From NCBI GenBank assembly GCA_004294225.1, contig REBA01000010.1, positions 1-64,000 on the forward strand: 64,000 bases of DNA. Reading direction: 5' to 3'. Shown piece by piece: positions 17,402-26,525 of this stretch. Position 1 is the first letter of the stretch; every line of letters starts with the position of its first letter. A program made the position numbers and the translations under genes. The notes beneath the pieces were generated by a model. That model ran no database searches and had not been told where the DNA came from. It saw nothing but the letters and a program-made list of their open reading frames with translations. The stretch is from Cytophagales bacterium. Lineage in GTDB: Bacteria > Bacteroidota > Bacteroidia > Cytophagales > Cytophagaceae.

Positions 17402-17788
17402 ATGAATATAAAATCAGTACATCACATTGCTATTATCTGTTCAAACTATAACATATCCAAGCATTTTTATACCGAAATACTAAATCTAAAAATTCAAAGA
17501 GAAACTTTTCGAGCGGATAGAAACTCTTATAAACTAGATTTAATTGTGGATAACTCTTGTAACATAGAATTATTTTCTTTTGAACATGCCCCAAAAAGAA
17601 TATCTAATCCAGAAGCCTGTGGATTGAGACATTTAGCATTTGAGGTAGAAAATATAAAAAAAGAGATAGAATATCTCAATAGCAAAGGTATAATTACAGA
17701 AGAAATACGCATAGATACGCTCACAGGAAAAAAATTTACTTTCTTTCAGGACCCTGATGGTCTGCCCTTAGAACTATATGAGGCATAA
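17402..17788 (+). CDS. VOC family (glyoxalase/dioxygenase-fold) protein
   Basis: A 128-residue single-domain vicinal-oxygen-chelate protein. Two paired beta-alpha-beta-beta-beta modules are visible: VHHIAIICSNYNISKHFYTEIL at the start, and GLRHLAFEVENIKKEIEYL in the second half, ending FFQDPDGLPLELYE. Candidate metal ligands are the histidine in VHHIA, the glutamate in NIELFSF, the histidine in LRHLAF and the final glutamate in LELYE, a glyoxalase I-like set. It is close to the SMU1112c/GloA2-like group of small VOC proteins; lactoylglutathione lyase activity is not shown. The gene ends exactly where the convergent SDR gene ends. Confidence 0.85.
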   Translation: MNIKSVHHIAIICSNYNISKHFYTEILNLKIQRETFRADRNSYKLDLIVDNSCNIELFSFEHAPKRISNPEACGLRHLAFEVENIKKEIEYLNSKGIITEEIRIDTLTGKKFTFFQDPDGLPLELYEA

Positions 17789-18682
17789 TTAACTTTTACC
17801 CCTTACTTTCTTCTCTATGTTGTCCCATTCCTCAGAGCTCAATTCATTTAAATGATTAAATTCTCCTGCACCATTCAACCACTCACCACCATCTATAGTT
17901 ACTACCTCTCCATTAACATAAGCAGCAAAATCAGATAAAAGATAAGCAGCCAAATTAGCCAATTCTTGATGATGACCGAATCTTCCTAAAGGTATCCTTT
18001 CTTTTAAGTTCAACTTAGAGGATACTTCCTCAGGAAATAATCTTGTCCAAGCACCTTCTGTAGGAAAAGGACCAGGAGCAATCGCATTAATTCTAATTCC
18101 ATATTTCGCCCACTCCACTGCCAAAGACCTAGTAAGTGCTAGTACGCCAGCTTTTGCCATCGATGACGGCACAACAAAAGATGAACCCGTCCAAGCATAA
18201 GTAGTAACGATATTGAGCATACAGCCTTTATTTTTGCTATCTATCCAATGTTTACCAAGAGCCAAGGTAAAGTTATAAGTTCCTTTCAAAACAATATCTA
18301 CCACAATATCTATGGCTTTATGCGAGAGACGCTCTGTAGGGCTAATAAAATTTCCTGCTGCATTATTTACTAAAGCATCCACTGCACCATATTTTGCAAT
18401 GGTTTGATGAATTACATCTTCCACTTCTTTATAATTTCTAACATCGCAAGCCAATGCCAAAGCTTTTACACCTGTTTCTTGATACAATTCATTTACAGTA
18501 TTTTCAAGAACTTCTAACTTCCTAGAGGCAATTACTACATTAGCCCCCAAAGTCAAAAAATATTTTGCCATAGACCTACCAAGTCCAGTTCCGCCACCAG
18601 TAATAATAATGGTTTTATCAATAAATATTTTATTTTCAAACATTGGTTTTTGATACTGTAACATCATAGTTTTTTCATTCAT
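17789..18682 (-). CDS. SDR oxidoreductase, 2,4-dienoyl-CoA reductase-like
   Basis: A 297-residue short-chain dehydrogenase. The NAD(P)-binding motif TGGGTGLGR (near 29-37) and NNAAGNFISPTE are present. The region VVPSSMAKAGVLALTRSLAVEW resembles mitochondrial/peroxisomal 2,4-dienoyl-CoA reductases, where the usual catalytic tyrosine of YxxxK is absent and the lysine is kept; IAPGPFPTEGAW is also typical of that branch. It probably removes double bonds of unsaturated acyl-CoA during beta-oxidation. A start at the internal ATG fourteen codons later is possible. The ATG sits inside the first arm of a 13-bp inverted repeat. The gene is isolated from other fatty-acid genes. Confidence 0.85.
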   Translation of the reverse strand: MNEKTMMLQYQKPMFENKIFIDKTIIITGGGTGLGRSMAKYFLTLGANVVIASRKLEVLENTVNELYQETGVKALALACDVRNYKEVEDVIHQTIAKYGAVDALVNNAAGNFISPTERLSHKAIDIVVDIVLKGTYNFTLALGKHWIDSKNKGCMLNIVTTYAWTGSSFVVPSSMAKAGVLALTRSLAVEWAKYGIRINAIAPGPFPTEGAWTRLFPEEVSSKLNLKERIPLGRFGHHQELANLAAYLLSDFAAYVNGEVVTIDGGEWLNGAGEFNHLNELSSEEWDNIEKKVRGKS

Positions 18683-18758
18683 TTGTAATTGATATAAAAC
18701 AATGGAAAATAAAGCATAAAACCTACAGAGAAAATGTAATTTCTAATCAATTACAAAT
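18681..18758 (-). repeat. 13-bp inverted repeat at the SDR gene start
   Basis: ATTTGTAATTGAT (18681-18693) and its exact reverse complement (18746-18758) flank 52 bases of AT-rich DNA upstream of the SDR gene; the proximal arm overlaps the start codon. It could be an operator or a leader stem. In DNA this AT-rich a 13-bp match may be chance. Confidence 0.4.
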
Positions 18759-18910
18759 TATTTCTTCAAACCTAAAAATCCTTTATAAATGGGGATAAAT
18801 AATATCTCTATTCTATAATTAACAACCAAAAAATACTTAATTTGCTTTATTGAACACTTGTTTAAAATAACTTTCAAGTAGTTCATAGTAAAATATAAAT
18901 AAAAAAAATT

Positions 18911-21514
18911 ATGGCTGATAACACCAATATTATTCCTATTAATATAGAAGATGAAATGAGGGGAGCATACATAGATTATTCTATGTCAGTGATTGTTTCT
19001 AGAGCTCTTCCAGATGTAAGAGATGGTTTAAAACCCGTTCATAGAAGAGTGCTTTTTGGGATGTATGAACTAGGAGTAAATTACAATAAATCCCATAAAA
19101 AATCAGCAAGAATAGTAGGAGAAGTGTTGGGTAAATATCATCCACATGGAGATGCATCAGTGTATGATACTATGGTAAGAATGGCTCAAGATTGGTCTCT
19201 TCGTTATCCTATGGTAGATGGGCAAGGAAATTTTGGCTCTATAGATGGCGATTCTCCTGCAGCAATGCGTTATACAGAAGCACGACTAAAAAGATTTGCC
19301 GAAGAAATGTTGGCAGATATAAGAAAAGACACTGTAAACTTTCAACCCAACTTTGACGATTCTTTAGAAGAGCCCACTGTGCTTCCAGCCAAAATACCTA
19401 ATCTATTAGTAAACGGTAGCTCTGGAATTGCGGTAGGTATGGCAACCAATATGGCGCCTCACAATTTGAGAGAAATAATTGATGGCACAATTGCTTATAT
19501 TGATAATAATGATATTACAATTTCCGAATTAATGGAATTTGTAAAAGGACCAGATTTCCCCACTGGAGCATCTATTTATGGCACACAAGGCATTAAATCT
19601 GCTTTGGAAACAGGTAGAGGTAGGATAGTTATCCGCTCAACCGCAAAATTTGAAACCACACCAAGTGGGAAAGAACAGATTATTGTAACCGATGTCCCAT
19701 ACATGGTCAATAAGGCTTTGATGATAGAGCGAACTGCTCAGTTGATCAATGAAAAGAAAATTGAGGGAATTAGCGATATCAGGGACGAGTCAGACAGAGA
19801 TGGTTACCGAATAGTTTATGATATTAAAAAAGATGCCATACCAAGCATAGTGCTTAATAATCTTTACAAATACACCCAACTCCAATCATCATTTGGGGTA
19901 AATAATGTGGCCTTGGTTGGTGGTCGCCCGATGACATTAAATCTAAAAGATCAAATTAAATACTTTGTAGAACACCGCCACGAAGTAGTAACTCGCAGAA
20001 CACAATTTGAACTTAACGAAGCCGAAAAAAGAGCCCATATCTTACAAGGATATCTTATAGCCTTAGATAATCTTGACGAAGTAATAAACCTTATCAGAAA
20101 TTCTAGAGATCCAGAAATAGCAAAAGATGGGTTAATAGAAAGATTCGGACTAAGTGAAATTCAAGCTAAAGCCATTCTAGAGCTAAGATTGCAAAGGCTT
20201 ACTGGCATGGAAAGAGATAAAATAGTAAAGGAATACAATGAAATCATGACATTGATCACTGATTTAAAAGACATCCTTTCAAGTTTTACTAGAAGAATGG
20301 ATATCATAAAATCTGAATTGCTCGAGATGAAAGAGCGATATGGGGATAACCGAAGAACCATAATCGTTCATGCTTCAGAAGACATAGATATTGAAGATAT
20401 GATTGCCGATGAAGCAATGGTAATCACTATCTCTAACGAAGGATATATCAAAAGAACAGCATTAAGCGAGTTTCGCACACAAAGCAGAGGTGGTGTGGGC
20501 TCCAAAGGAGTGGCTACAAAACAAGAAGATTTTACAGAACATTTATTTATTGCTACTAACCACAATTACTTACTCATATTTACAGAATCAGGAAAACTAT
20601 TCTGGCTAAAAGTTTATGAAATTCCAGAAGGTAGCAAAACTGCAAAAGGAAGACCAATACAAAACCTAATCAACATAGAATCTGGTGATCAAGTTCGATC
20701 TGTTATCAATGTAAAAAATCTTAATAATGAAGATTACATTAATAACAATTACTTAATCATGTGTACTGTAAAAGGTACTATTAAAAAAACTACCTTAGAA
20801 GCTTACTCAAGACCAAGAGCAAACGGAATCAATGCCATTACCATCAATGAGGGAGACCAATTGCTAGATGTAAAAATGACCAATGGTAATAATGAAATCA
20901 TTATGGCATTACAAAGTGGAAGAGCAATAAGATTTAATGAATCGCATGTTCGCCCTATGGGAAGAACTGCTGCAGGTGTAAGGGGTGTATTTTTAAATAA
21001 AGAAACAGACAAGGTAATAGGCATGGTTTGCCTAAGTAATCCAGAAACTGATCTATTAGTTGTTTCAGAGAAAGGCTATGGGAAACGCTCCTCTATAGAT
21101 GATTATAGAGTTACAAACAGAGGAGGAAAGGGAGTAAAAACACTAAATATTACAGAAAAAACTGGAAAATTAGTTGCCATACTCGATGTTCAGGATAGCG
21201 ATGAACTAATGATCATTAATAAATCAGGAATTACTATCAGAATGGCTGTAGCTCAACTAAGAGTTATGGGTAGAGCCACCCAAGGTGTTCGACTCATCAA
21301 GCTTAGTGAAAACGATGAAATTTCCTCTGTTGCAAAAATAGAACAACTAATGGTTGGCGAGAGTCTAGAAAGCTTGGAAAAGGCAGAAAAAAATCAAGAA
21401 GCGTTCACAAACAATGCAGCACCAATGGAATTAGATGATTCAGAAATTATCGATGATGATGATGAATTGGATGAAGATATTGAAACCGATTCTCCTGAAG
21501 AATACGAAGAATAA
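18911..21514 (+). CDS. gyrA: DNA gyrase subunit A
   Basis: An 867-residue type II topoisomerase subunit that cuts and religates DNA. The breakage-reunion domain starts [20 protein letters not shown]; the helix-turn-helix has [17 protein letters not shown], and the DNA-linking tyrosine is Y121 in [10 protein letters not shown]. The C-terminal half is a six-bladed DNA-wrapping pinwheel with repeated segments such as QSRGGVG (GyrA-box equivalent) and [12 protein letters not shown]. It ends in a strongly acidic tail of about 30 residues, as in other GyrA tails. The residue aligned with E. coli Ser83 is alanine (A82), while D86 keeps the Asp87 equivalent. No promoter box was recognised in the 228-base gap upstream. 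Confidence 0.96.
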   Translation: MADNTNIIPINIEDEMRGAYIDYSMSVIVSRALPDVRDGLKPVHRRVLFGMYELGVNYNKSHKKSARIVGEVLGKYHPHGDASVYDTMVRMAQDWSLRYPMVDGQGNFGSIDGDSPAAMRYTEARLKRFAEEMLADIRKDTVNFQPNFDDSLEEPTVLPAKIPNLLVNGSSGIAVGMATNMAPHNLREIIDGTIAYIDNNDITISELMEFVKGPDFPTGASIYGTQGIKSALETGRGRIVIRSTAKFETTPSGKEQIIVTDVPYMVNKALMIERTAQLINEKKIEGISDIRDESDRDGYRIVYDIKKDAIPSIVLNNLYKYTQLQSSFGVNNVALVGGRPMTLNLKDQIKYFVEHRHEVVTRRTQFELNEAEKRAHILQGYLIALDNLDEVINLIRNSRDPEIAKDGLIERFGLSEIQAKAILELRLQRLTGMERDKIVKEYNEIMTLITDLKDILSSFTRRMDIIKSELLEMKERYGDNRRTIIVHASEDIDIEDMIADEAMVITISNEGYIKRTALSEFRTQSRGGVGSKGVATKQEDFTEHLFIATNHNYLLIFTESGKLFWLKVYEIPEGSKTAKGRPIQNLINIESGDQVRSVINVKNLNNEDYINNNYLIMCTVKGTIKKTTLEAYSRPRANGINAITINEGDQLLDVKMTNGNNEIIMALQSGRAIRFNESHVRPMGRTAAGVRGVFLNKETDKVIGMVCLSNPETDLLVVSEKGYGKRSSIDDYRVTNRGGKGVKTLNITEKTGKLVAILDVQDSDELMIINKSGITIRMAVAQLRVMGRATQGVRLIKLSENDEISSVAKIEQLMVGESLESLEKAEKNQEAFTNNAAPMELDDSEIIDDDDELDEDIETDSPEEYEE

Positions 21515-21566
21515 CAATTAAATAATCGCTTATATTAACTCTTAAAATTTTTCAAAAAAGACAACA

Positions 21567-22676
21567 ATGATGAAAACAAAATTTTTAATGGTAAGTGCTC
21601 TACTATTAGTTTCAATTACCCACTCATTATTCTCTCAAGGAATAGCAATCCTGAATGCCACCACCTATAGAGATCAAGGCGACCTAATAAAAGCCAAAGA
21701 ATTTATAGATAAAGCAGTAATTCATGAAAAAACAAGTACCTCTGCAAAAGCATGGTATTATAGAGGATTAATCTATTTTGATTTGGCGAATTCAGGTAAA
21801 CCTGAAGGTGAAGATGGCTATAAAATTGCAAGCGAATCCTTCATGAAAGTAAAACAATTAGACAAGCCCAATGGAGAATGGATTAAAGAATCAGAAAAAT
21901 TAAAACATAATATTTGGGCAGGTTTACTTAATTCGGGATTAAAAAAAGCACAAGAAAACAAAGAAGATCAGGCTTATGAATATTATGAGTTGGCTCATAA
22001 CTTGAAAACTCCAGAAGATACTGCGTATTTTTTTGCCTATGATTACGCAAAAGATTTAGCTTTTAAAACCAAAAATTATGAAAGACTAAAAAAGTATTAT
22101 CTTATAGATGCTGAAACCACTAAAAACCCTGCTGTGTTCTCTAATCTGAGTTTTATTTATCAAAATGAAAACAACCCAGAGAAAGCATTAGAAATTGTTC
22201 AGAAAGGAAGGCAAAAATTTCCATCTGACCCCAAGCTTATGAATGAAGAGATAAATCTTTACGTGTCTTTAAAGAGATTAGACGATGCTCAAAAAAAGAT
22301 GGAAGAAGCCATTGAAAAAGACCCAAAAAATGTAATTCTTCTTTACAATCTTGGAACCATATATGATAAAAAAGGAGAGGATACTAAAGCCATAGAATTT
22401 TATAATAAAGCAGTTACTTTAGAACCAAATAACTATGAAGCCAACTTCAATATTGGTGCTTTTTACTTCAATAAAGGAGTTAAACTAAATGATTACATCA
22501 ATAAAATGTCTATCAAAGATTATAACTTAAATGCTAAAAAGAAAGAAGCTGAACGTGATGACCTATTGAGAAAAGGACTTACTTATTTTGAAAAGTGTAA
22601 ATCTATAAATCCCGATGACAGCAACCTCAAAGGTCCATTAGCAGATAGTTATCGAATTTTAAAAGTAAAGAAATAA
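21567..22676 (+). CDS. Exported tetratricopeptide-repeat protein
   Basis: A 369-residue protein with a signal peptide of about 23 residues (hydrophobic VSALLLVSITHSLF, then SQG). The rest is helical TPR sequence: an N-terminal pair around AKAWYYRGLIYFDLA, then FSNLSFIYQNENNPEKALEIV and the clearest unit, LLYNLGTIYDKKGEDTKAIEFYNKAV. The last region (NYEANFNIGAFYFNKGVK, LRKGLTYFEKC) continues the superhelix with an insertion. It is probably a periplasmic protein-interaction scaffold; no enzyme motif. It follows gyrA by 52 bases and ends at a strong terminator, so it may be cotranscribed with gyrA. Confidence 0.85.
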   Translation: MMKTKFLMVSALLLVSITHSLFSQGIAILNATTYRDQGDLIKAKEFIDKAVIHEKTSTSAKAWYYRGLIYFDLANSGKPEGEDGYKIASESFMKVKQLDKPNGEWIKESEKLKHNIWAGLLNSGLKKAQENKEDQAYEYYELAHNLKTPEDTAYFFAYDYAKDLAFKTKNYERLKKYYLIDAETTKNPAVFSNLSFIYQNENNPEKALEIVQKGRQKFPSDPKLMNEEINLYVSLKRLDDAQKKMEEAIEKDPKNVILLYNLGTIYDKKGEDTKAIEFYNKAVTLEPNNYEANFNIGAFYFNKGVKLNDYINKMSIKDYNLNAKKKEAERDDLLRKGLTYFEKCKSINPDDSNLKGPLADSYRILKVKK

Positions 22677-22698
22677 AAACAACACCAATTATAAAAAA

Positions 22699-22730
22699 GG
22701 CATTGATTTTAAATAATCAATGCCTTTTTT
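22699..22730 (+). terminator. Rho-independent terminator after the TPR gene
   Basis: A perfect 10-bp stem (GGCATTGATT arm at 22699-22708, partner at 22715-22724) with a 6-base loop is followed by six T; a run of A on the left side could also let it act on the other strand. Confidence 0.88.
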
Positions 22731-22756
22731 ATATATTACAAAATAAAAATAATAAA

Positions 22757-23854
22757 ATGGAACTACCCACGAAAAAGCAAACTGGGATTCAATGGTCTCA
22801 AATAGCCAGTCTAGCTGCACTTAACGCCGCTGTAGTATTCAGCTGGATTGCATATAATAATTATCAACCCAAAATATTAGAAAAATTTCAACTTCAAGAG
22901 TTGACCATTTTCCTTGCTTTTGCTCAAACTTTAGTTATGGTATTGATTCCACCACTTGCCGGACTTTTAGGAGATTACATGATAAAAAAGAATTCAAACC
23001 GATTCTTAATATTTACGATAGGAATAAGTATTACCGCTATGGTATTCATGGCTGTAGCATTTACGGTAAGTGGCCACCTCTTCGAAAGCTGGAAGTCGAT
23101 GTTGCCTATATTAATATTGATATGGTTAATTTCTATGAACATATTTATTAGCCCTGCAAATTCTATGATAGAACTGTTTGCACCTACAAAGCAGCTTCCA
23201 ATAGTAATGGGTGTATTGGTAATGGTAACAGAAATCGTAGCTGCATTAGAACCAAGTATAATAGTATTGATAGATACATTAGGCCCCACTTCTACTTTTG
23301 TAGGGGGAGGAATACTAATAGCAGTTACAGGATATTCCTTCAAAAAAAGTACAAATAATATCATCCATCGCAATGCCGATGATTCAAATAATAACAGTAA
23401 AAACAACTTTGGTAAAATTATCCTTGTTGGCTTATTACTTGGAGCAATTACAGGCATAATAATGAATATATTTCCAACGCTTTTAGAACAGAAATTGATA
23501 GATATAAAAATAATAAGCAAAAATGCTCCTTATCTAGTGTCTTTATTACTTATTATAGCTGCCATTCTAGCATTACCTTTTAGTAAATGGGTAGAACAAA
23601 ATGGTACTCCAAAAGGAATAATCATAGGACTTTTGGGGGCTATCGCGTTAACAATTTTAATATTTATGACATCTGGCTGGATTTGCTTAGTAGCATGTTT
23701 AGGATTAGCTGCATTTTATAGCTTAGCTTCAGTAAGTGCCTTTCCCTATGCTTTACAAAATCTTAATGTCAAAGACGTTGCTTATGGAACTGGAATATTT
23801 ATTGGCAGTACAGAATTAATCGATCAATTGATCAATGTATATGGAATACTATAA
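22757..23854 (+). CDS. Major facilitator superfamily transporter
   Basis: A 365-residue membrane protein. The start is the ATG at 22757; a longer reading frame would begin with TTG inside the upstream terminator and is rejected. Roughly ten to eleven hydrophobic segments are seen, in two halves: one set before and one after a hydrophilic loop near residues 205-220 (NNSKNN). The motif LAGLLGDYMIKKNS between helices 2 and 3 resembles the MFS loop motif GxLaDrxGr. No substrate-specific signature was recognised, so the cargo is unknown. The gene ends in a bidirectional terminator shared with gltA. Confidence 0.75.
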   Translation: MELPTKKQTGIQWSQIASLAALNAAVVFSWIAYNNYQPKILEKFQLQELTIFLAFAQTLVMVLIPPLAGLLGDYMIKKNSNRFLIFTIGISITAMVFMAVAFTVSGHLFESWKSMLPILILIWLISMNIFISPANSMIELFAPTKQLPIVMGVLVMVTEIVAALEPSIIVLIDTLGPTSTFVGGGILIAVTGYSFKKSTNNIIHRNADDSNNNSKNNFGKIILVGLLLGAITGIIMNIFPTLLEQKLIDIKIISKNAPYLVSLLLIIAAILALPFSKWVEQNGTPKGIIIGLLGAIALTILIFMTSGWICLVACLGLAAFYSLASVSAFPYALQNLNVKDVAYGTGIFIGSTELIDQLINVYGIL

Positions 23855-23882
23855 AGCCCATGTATTGTATTACATGGGCTTT
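23853..23882. terminator. Bidirectional terminator between MFS gene and gltA
   Basis: A perfect 12-bp stem (AAAGCCCATGTA at 23853-23864, partner 23871-23882) with a 6-base loop lies between convergent genes. Short A and T ends on both sides fit termination from either side, although the T-tracts are modest. Confidence 0.75.
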
Positions 23883-23915
23883 ATAAATTATATTAGTAAA
23901 CTGCTTGCTCAAAAA

Positions 23916-25202
23916 TTATCTTGATTCCATAGGGACATAATTGCGTGAATTATGTCCAACATATACCTGACGTGGTCTGCCAATTGGTTCTTTGGTTTCT
24001 CTTAATTCTTTCCATTGAGCAATCCAACCTGGCAATCTTCCTAGAGCAAACATTACTGTGAACATATTAGTAGGTATGCCTAATGCACGATAGATAATAC
24101 CAGAATAAAAATCCACATTAGGATATAGCTTTCTTTCCACGAAATACTCATCTTTTAAAGCCGCTTCTTCTAATTCTTTTGCAATAGAAAGAACTGGGTC
24201 ATTTACACCTAACTTTTCTAAAATATCATCACAAGCTTTTTTAATTATTCTAGCTCTAGGGTCAAAGTTTTTGTAAACTCTATGCCCAAAACCCATCAAA
24301 CGGAAAGAATCATTCTTATCTTTTGCTTTTGCAATCCATTTTTTGGTATCACCTCCATCTGCCATGATAGCGTCTAGCATCTCTATTACTTCTTGGTTTG
24401 CACCACCATGAAGTGGACCCCAAAGTGCATTAATACCTGCAGATATAGAGCCATAAAGACTTGCCATAGATGAACCAACTATTCTTACAGTAGAAGTAGA
24501 GCAATTTTGCTCATGATCAGCGTGTAGAATTAATAATTTATTAAGTGCATCAGAAACCACGGGGTCTACTTCATAAATTTCTGTAGGATTAGCAAACATC
24601 ATATGCATAAAATTGCTACAGTATTCTAAACTTCTAATAGGATAATTTACTGGACGACCTTTAGATTTTTTATAAGCCCAAGCTACCATTGTAGGCATTT
24701 TGGCTATTAATCTAATAATTGAATCATTAATTACTTTTTCAGAAGCATTAGGATTAAGTGATTCTGGATAAAAAGCGGTAAGCGAACAAATCAACGAAGA
24801 AAGCACTCCCATTGGGTGCGAATAAGAAGGAAAACCATCTAATATAGTTTTTACATCTTCGTGAATCATAGAATGGTCATCTATTCTCTTATCAAATTCG
24901 GCATACTGAGCTTTTGTGGGCAGTTCTCCATAAATCAACAGATAAGCAACTTCTAAAAAGTTAGATTTTTCAGCTAATTGCTCTATCGGATATCCTCTAT
25001 AACTAAGTATCCCTTGTTCACCATCTAAATAAGTAATAGCACTTTTAGTAACACCAGTATTTTTATACCCCACATCATAGGTGATACATCCTGTGGTATC
25101 TCTTAATTTACCTATATCTATGGCTTTCTCATTTTCTGTTCCTACTAGAATAGGGAAATTGTAAGACTTTCCTCCAATAATTAGTTCTGCTTGTTCAGAC
25201 AT
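23916..25202 (-). CDS. gltA: Citrate synthase
   Basis: A 428-residue type II citrate synthase that condenses oxaloacetate and acetyl-CoA at the entry of the TCA cycle. Motifs: an N-terminal beta domain with CITYDVGYKNTGV and YLDGEQGILSYRGYPIEQL, the active-site histidine in LHADHEQNCSTSTVR, the second in GFGHRVYKNFDPRARI, and the catalytic aspartate in YPNVDFYSG. The closing segment GRPRQVYVGHNSRNYVP is typical. The length with an N-terminal domain matches the hexameric Gram-negative form. The gene is monocistronic, divergent from the menC-like gene. Confidence 0.97.
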   Translation of the reverse strand: MSEQAELIIGGKSYNFPILVGTENEKAIDIGKLRDTTGCITYDVGYKNTGVTKSAITYLDGEQGILSYRGYPIEQLAEKSNFLEVAYLLIYGELPTKAQYAEFDKRIDDHSMIHEDVKTILDGFPSYSHPMGVLSSLICSLTAFYPESLNPNASEKVINDSIIRLIAKMPTMVAWAYKKSKGRPVNYPIRSLEYCSNFMHMMFANPTEIYEVDPVVSDALNKLLILHADHEQNCSTSTVRIVGSSMASLYGSISAGINALWGPLHGGANQEVIEMLDAIMADGGDTKKWIAKAKDKNDSFRLMGFGHRVYKNFDPRARIIKKACDDILEKLGVNDPVLSIAKELEEAALKDEYFVERKLYPNVDFYSGIIYRALGIPTNMFTVMFALGRLPGWIAQWKELRETKEPIGRPRQVYVGHNSRNYVPMESR

Positions 25203-25349
25203 TGACTGCGTTAATTTGAATGTGAAAAATAATATGGATAAAAATAGATAAAATTCCTATGCAAAAAAATTTCAAACGAATTTTATTAATACTTTTTTAT
25301 TAATAAAGTCTATTTTTAGGTTTATAGGTAATGATAAACTTAGAAAACA

Positions 25350-26420
25350 ATGGAAATAACATTCAATTTTATTCCTTATATCTTAAATTTTAAATTCGAG
25401 GCTGGAACTTCTAGAGGAGTGATGACACAACGTAAAATTTGGATTATAAAACTGGTAAGTAAATCAAACCCAAATCAAATAGGAATAGGAGAAGCCGCAC
25501 CAATTAATGGTTTGAGTATAGATAATATATACGAACTAGAAAAGCAACTAATTATATGGAGAAACGACAACAACTTAACATTAACAAAGCTTGAAGAGTT
25601 CCTAAGAGAAAAATTATTTCAAAATTTACCAAGTCTAAAATTTGCATTAGAAACAGCCCTAATGGGTTTGCACAACAATAATCCCTATCATATATTTTCT
25701 AATAAATTTATTCTAGGGAAACATAAAATAAAGACCAACGGATTAGTATGGATGGGCAAAAAAGAAGATATGCTAAACCAAGTCGCCGAAAAAATAACTC
25801 AAGGATTTAAATGTATCAAAATCAAAGTTGGGGCAATTGATTTTAATCATGAATTAGAAGTCTTGCAACATATAAGAAATAATTTTACTAAAGAAGAAAT
25901 TATTATCAGAATCGACGCTAATGGTGCTTGGGATGAAGATGAAGCCTTAAAAAAACTATCTATTCTTGAACCACTGAATATCCATTCTATCGAACAACCA
26001 ATCAAAGAACATCAATACAAATCTATGCAGAAAATTTGTAAAGAAAGTCCCATTAAAATAGCATTAGATGAAGAACTTATTGGTATTTATGACGAAGAAG
26101 AAATGAATTTTTTATTAGAAGAAATTAAACCTGCATACATCATCCTAAAGCCCAGTTTGCTTGGTGGCTTTAAATCTACCTCTCAATGGATTCGTATTGC
26201 TGAGAGTAAATCTATCCGTTGGTGGATAACCTCAGCCCTTGAATCAAATATTGGACTCAATGCTATCTGTCAATTTACCTCAGAATACCCAGATATAGAT
26301 ATTGCTCAAGGATTAGGCACAGGGCAGCTCTTCCATAATAATATCTCTAGCCCTTTAACCTTGAAAAAAGGTTTTATTTATAATGATATACAACAAGGTT
26401 GGCAAAAAATTCCAATTTAG
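25350..26420 (+). CDS. menC: Enolase-superfamily enzyme, probable o-succinylbenzoate synthase
   Basis: A 356-residue member of the muconate-lactonizing subgroup. The catalytic frame is intact: the lysine pair K157/K159 in CIKIKVG, metal ligands D189 (RIDANGAW), E215 (EQPI) and D240 (ALDEEL), and K267 (ILKPSLLGG). The C-terminal TSALESNIGLNAICQF is characteristic of the Bacteroidota menC group, which dehydrates SHCHC to o-succinylbenzoate for menaquinone. The alternative is a dipeptide epimerase; no other men gene is nearby to decide it. It is divergent from gltA and 105 bases ahead of the giant sensor kinase. Confidence 0.78.
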   Translation: MEITFNFIPYILNFKFEAGTSRGVMTQRKIWIIKLVSKSNPNQIGIGEAAPINGLSIDNIYELEKQLIIWRNDNNLTLTKLEEFLREKLFQNLPSLKFALETALMGLHNNNPYHIFSNKFILGKHKIKTNGLVWMGKKEDMLNQVAEKITQGFKCIKIKVGAIDFNHELEVLQHIRNNFTKEEIIIRIDANGAWDEDEALKKLSILEPLNIHSIEQPIKEHQYKSMQKICKESPIKIALDEELIGIYDEEEMNFLLEEIKPAYIILKPSLLGGFKSTSQWIRIAESKSIRWWITSALESNIGLNAICQFTSEYPDIDIAQGLGTGQLFHNNISSPLTLKKGFIYNDIQQGWQKIPI

Positions 26421-26525
26421 AAATAACCAATTCTATCTATATTGCGTTTACTTAAAGAATATTTTTATTGTTATCATCTACGAAAATTGAAAAGATATTT
26501 TTTGAACCCTAATCTATTTGTTTTT

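Noticed and set aside
17545-17553. Perfect DnaA box TGTGGATAA on the minus strand
   Set aside because: It is alone inside the VOC coding sequence and not in an AT-rich gap; a single 9-base match in 64 kb is expected by chance.
22703-22757. Longer N-terminus for the MFS transporter
   Set aside because: The extension begins with TTG inside the terminator of the upstream gene and reads through AT-rich DNA; the ATG at 22757 fits better.
25282-25307. Inverted repeat TTTATTAATA/TATTAATAAA between gltA and the menC-like gene
   Set aside because: It consists only of A and T in a very AT-rich divergent gap, so a chance palindrome is likely.
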